Below are positions 61,551 through 64,000 of a stretch of 64,000 nucleotides of DNA, in pieces (the stretch's first letter is position 1; each line of letters opens with the position of its first letter). Location: contig NZ_CP086120.1 of NCBI RefSeq assembly GCF_021216675.1, forward strand, positions 434,001 to 498,000. Direction: 5' to 3'. Below the pieces are notes generated by a model that worked only from the letters and a program-made list of their open reading frames with translations, did no database searches and had not been told where the DNA came from. A program made the position numbers and the translations under genes. This DNA comes from Streptomyces gobiensis. Its GTDB lineage: Bacteria; Actinomycetota; Actinomycetes; Streptomycetales; Streptomycetaceae.

Positions 61551-62627
61551 TCAGCTCTTGCGGCGCCGGGCCAGCATCAGCAGGCCGCCCAGGCCGACGA
61601 GAAGGGCCGCGCCGCCCGCGATGTACGGCGTGGCCGAGCTGCTGCCGGTCGCGGCGAGGTCACCGGAGGCCGCTTCGGTCTGGTCCGTCTTTCCTTCCGT
61701 CTTCTCCGTCTCTTCGCTCCGCGCGTTTCCGGCCTCGGCCGCCTTCAGCCCCGCCGCGGCCTTCTCCGGCTGTGCCGCCGTGCCGGTCCCTGCCGTCTCT
61801 CCGTTCCCTGCAGTTCCTCCAGTGCCCTCGGTTCCGCTGGTCTTGCCGGACTCTCCGCTGTTGTGCCCGTCCTTGTGGTCGGTGCCGTTCTCTCCCTTGG
61901 AGCCGCTCTCCGCGCCGTTCTCCTTCTGTCCGTGCGGGGTCCGGCACTTCGCCTCGGCGAGCGTGATCTTGCCGGCCACATCGGCGACATTGAGGGCGAG
62001 CGGCTTGACCGAGACGCTCAGGATCAGCGCGCTGGCAGCCGATGTCCGCGACGTCGTATGCGTCTTGGACAGGTCCAGCCGCACCTTGCCGACCTCCGGC
62101 ACCTCAACCGTGGTCGTACCGGCCGCCGTGAGCTTCACCTTCTTGCCGAGCAGCTTCACCCAACCGAGCACATTGGCCTCGGCCTTGGGCTGCTCACCGG
62201 CCGGGCAGAATGCCTGGGACGTCACCTTCTCAAGCTCGACGACCGGGTGCAGCGGCTTGCCGGGCACATAGACCTTGGCGTGGGCCAGACGGACATGGGC
62301 CGCGGCCTTGTGCTCGTGAGCCTTGGCCTTCGCGCTGGCGACATCTGCGCGCAGCACGGGGAACGGCTTGCCGTGGCCGACCCCGTCCAGCTTGGCGGTG
62401 AGCGTGGTCTTCTCCTCGCTCCCTCCGCTCTTGCCGGGCGCCTTCACCTCGTTGACAGCGACGGCGAACGGCACCTCGGTCTTGTCGAGCAGCCCGATGT
62501 TCAGGTTGGTACGGAGCACGCTCGCGCTGGCCTCCCCTTGGTCACCGGCCCCGGTGGCGTGCGCCGGAACAGCGACCACGCCCACCAGGGCAGTGGCTGC
62601 GAGCATGCTGAAGACAGACTTGTTCAC
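61551..62627 (-). CDS. LAATG-anchored surface protein (SCO1860-like)
   Basis: 358-aa exported protein. Signal peptide about 1-24 (VFSMLAATALVGVVAVPAHA). Long extracellular region with the conserved LRTNLNIGLLDKTEVPFAVAVNEV and a Cys pair (AFCPAG; AKCRTP), then an acidic Gly/Glu/Thr-rich stretch, and a C-terminal sorting signal LAATGSSSATPYIAGGAALL with a membrane helix and RRRKS. This is an LPXTG-type sortase substrate variant (LAxTG, Streptomyces class E sortases). GTG at 62627 with GGGGG upstream. Convergent with the cob operon. Function at the surface unknown. Confidence 0.88.
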   Translation of the reverse strand: MNKSVFSMLAATALVGVVAVPAHATGAGDQGEASASVLRTNLNIGLLDKTEVPFAVAVNEVKAPGKSGGSEEKTTLTAKLDGVGHGKPFPVLRADVASAKAKAHEHKAAAHVRLAHAKVYVPGKPLHPVVELEKVTSQAFCPAGEQPKAEANVLGWVKLLGKKVKLTAAGTTTVEVPEVGKVRLDLSKTHTTSRTSAASALILSVSVKPLALNVADVAGKITLAEAKCRTPHGQKENGAESGSKGENGTDHKDGHNSGESGKTSGTEGTGGTAGNGETAGTGTAAQPEKAAAGLKAAEAGNARSEETEKTEGKTDQTEAASGDLAATGSSSATPYIAGGAALLVGLGGLLMLARRRKS

Positions 62628-62805
62628 GTTGTGGAACCCCCACAGATGGCTTGGTGTCACCGGCACGGGCCAATGGCGGGGGACATCGCTCGCCCGGTGA
62701 CTGAGACCACGCCATCGTTCACTCACGGAGGGTGAACCCGCCACCAACGTCCTATCAGTTCACCCATACGGGGTGTTTGCGCATGGGTGATCGAATCCGG
62801 TGCCC

Positions 62806-63897
62806 CTACTGCATAACGCGTCCCCGCAGAACCACGCGCCGCGGTCCCGCCAGCACCCGGACGTCCGCCCGTGGATCGGACTCATAGACCACCAGATCCG
62901 CTGAAGCCCCCTCCTCCAGGCCGGGGCGGCCAAGCCAGCCCCGTGCTCCCCAGGTGGTCGCGGAGAGGGCGTCCAGCGCCGGGATACCGGCCTTCACCAG
63001 CTCAGCAACCTCCGCCGCGACCAGGCCGTGCGCGAGCGAGCCCCCCGCGTCCGTACCGACGAAGACCGGGATCCCCGCGTCGTAGGCCGAGCGCACCGTG
63101 TCGTAGCGCCGCTTATGGAGTCGCCGCATATGGGCGGACCAGCGGGGGAACCGCACCTCACCGCCGTCCGCGAGCCGGGGGAAGGTGGCGATGTTGACCA
63201 GCGTGGGCACGATCGCGACACCACGCTCCGCGAAGAGCGGAATGGTCTCCTCGGTCAGCCCGGTGGCGTGCTCAACGCAGTCGATGCCCGCTTCGACCAG
63301 ATCGCGCAGTGAGTCCTCGGCGAAGCAGTGGGCGGTGACCCGCGCGCCCTCCTCATGGGCGGCCGCGATGGCGGCCTCGACCGCGTCACGCGGCCAGCAG
63401 GGGCTCAGATCGCCGGCCTCGCGGTCGATCCAGTCACCGACGAGCTTGACCCAGCCGTCGCCCCGCCGGGCCTCCTGGCGGACGTACGCCACCAGGTCCG
63501 CCGGTTCGATCTCATGCGCGTAGTTCCGGATGTAACGCCTGGTACGGGCGATATGCCGGCCCGCCCGGATGATGCGCGGCAGATCCTCGCGGTCATCGAT
63601 CCAGCGGGTGTCGGCGGCCGAACCGGCGTCCCGGATGAGCAGCGTGCCGGCCTCCCGGTCGGTCAGGGCCTGCTTCTCGCTGGTCGCCTCATCGACCGCG
63701 CCATGGGCGTCGAGCCCCACATGGCAGTGCGCGTCCACCAGGCCGGGCAGCGTCCAGCCCGCCAGCGTGGACACCTCACGGGCGCCACGGGGCCGGTCAA
63801 AGGTGATCCGGCCGGCTACGACCCACAGCTCGTCCCGTACGTCCTCAGGCCCGACCAGGACCCGGCCCTTGATGTGCAGCACCGCGCTCTCACTCAT
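62806..63897 (-). CDS. Amidohydrolase family protein
   Basis: TIM-barrel metal hydrolase of 363 aa related to the imidazolonepropionase/dihydroorotase-like amidohydrolases. TLPGLVDAHCHVG supplies the HxH metal pair; RVTAHCFAE and CVEHATGL add His ligands; PVFVGTDAGGSLAHG supplies the catalytic Asp. A beta-sandwich is formed by both termini (VLHIKGRVLVGPEDV; VVLRGRVMQ). ATG at 63897 fits the usual start; GTG at 63927 is an alternative. The substrate is unknown. The last 103 bases of the window hold no gene I can support. Confidence 0.87.
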   Translation of the reverse strand: MSESAVLHIKGRVLVGPEDVRDELWVVAGRITFDRPRGAREVSTLAGWTLPGLVDAHCHVGLDAHGAVDEATSEKQALTDREAGTLLIRDAGSAADTRWIDDREDLPRIIRAGRHIARTRRYIRNYAHEIEPADLVAYVRQEARRGDGWVKLVGDWIDREAGDLSPCWPRDAVEAAIAAAHEEGARVTAHCFAEDSLRDLVEAGIDCVEHATGLTEETIPLFAERGVAIVPTLVNIATFPRLADGGEVRFPRWSAHMRRLHKRRYDTVRSAYDAGIPVFVGTDAGGSLAHGLVAAEVAELVKAGIPALDALSATTWGARGWLGRPGLEEGASADLVVYESDPRADVRVLAGPRRVVLRGRVMQ

Positions 63898-64000
63898 AAA
63901 CGCACTGTACGAGGCCGCCCGACTCACATGGACGGCACTCCGGGGTACCTTCTCCCGGAAGACTGCTCAAGTGAAATCTGCGGAACCTGCGAAAACAGCT

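Overview
The window is high-GC chromosomal DNA from a Streptomyces-type actinomycete. Two chaplin genes, GTG/TTG starts with AGGAGG-type ribosome sites, an FHA-ABC exporter, a 73-aa Gbn-like nucleoid protein and an LPXTG-like anchored protein point there. From memory, the gene order (chaplin, serB, fabI-fabG, tldDE, tyrS, moaA, subtilase, Asp23 locus, gbn, ABC-F, pit, cobalamin operon, anchored protein) follows the S. coelicolor SCO1800-SCO1861 core region. No phage, transposase, CRISPR array, rRNA or tRNA was seen.

Layout. 0-9 kb: two short chaplins, a GAF kinase with a NarL-type regulator, a secreted SLT-like hydrolase, a large FHA/ABC transporter, serB and a SixA-type phosphatase. 9-11.5 kb: a CynX-type MFS transporter with a 38-aa partner, divergent from a FadR-type regulator. 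11.5-20 kb: housekeeping genes fabG-fabI, tldD/tldE (with a coupled mini-ORF between them), tyrS and moaA. 20-28 kb: a secreted subtilase, a block of intergenic repeats, a sterol-desaturase-like protein and a TetR-linked operon (acetoacetate-decarboxylase family, SDR, two amidohydrolases). 28-41 kb: a DEDDh-BRCT exonuclease, SURF1, an atypical SDR, an Asp23/AmaP envelope cluster, an enoyl-CoA hydratase, Gbn, an ABC-F protein with a possible attenuator, a VOC protein and smaller enzymes. 41.9-43.5 kb: a PiT phosphate transporter behind a PHO-box-like direct repeat.

43.6-61.5 kb holds a cobalamin riboswitch followed by an almost fully overlapping 13-gene operon: cobD, cobQ, cobN, an I/D-type chelatase, cobO, cobB, cobI, cobM, cobL, cbiG-cobJ, cobH, cbiX and cobC. 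It mixes late-cobalt parts (CobN with its chelatase partner) and early-cobalt parts (CbiX, CbiG). No cobG or cobK is present here. After it come an LAATG-anchored surface protein and an amidohydrolase.

The most unusual features are: two 105-bp in-frame repeats that add 76 residues to CobN; a 31-bp duplication that creates a 31-codon mini-ORF coupled to both tldD and tldE; composite GC-rich intergenic cassettes repeated at about 11.3, 22.2 and 38.3 kb, with a related short block inside the cob operon; and a 7-codon leader plus hairpin ahead of the ABC-F gene. No clearly new defence or mobile system was found.
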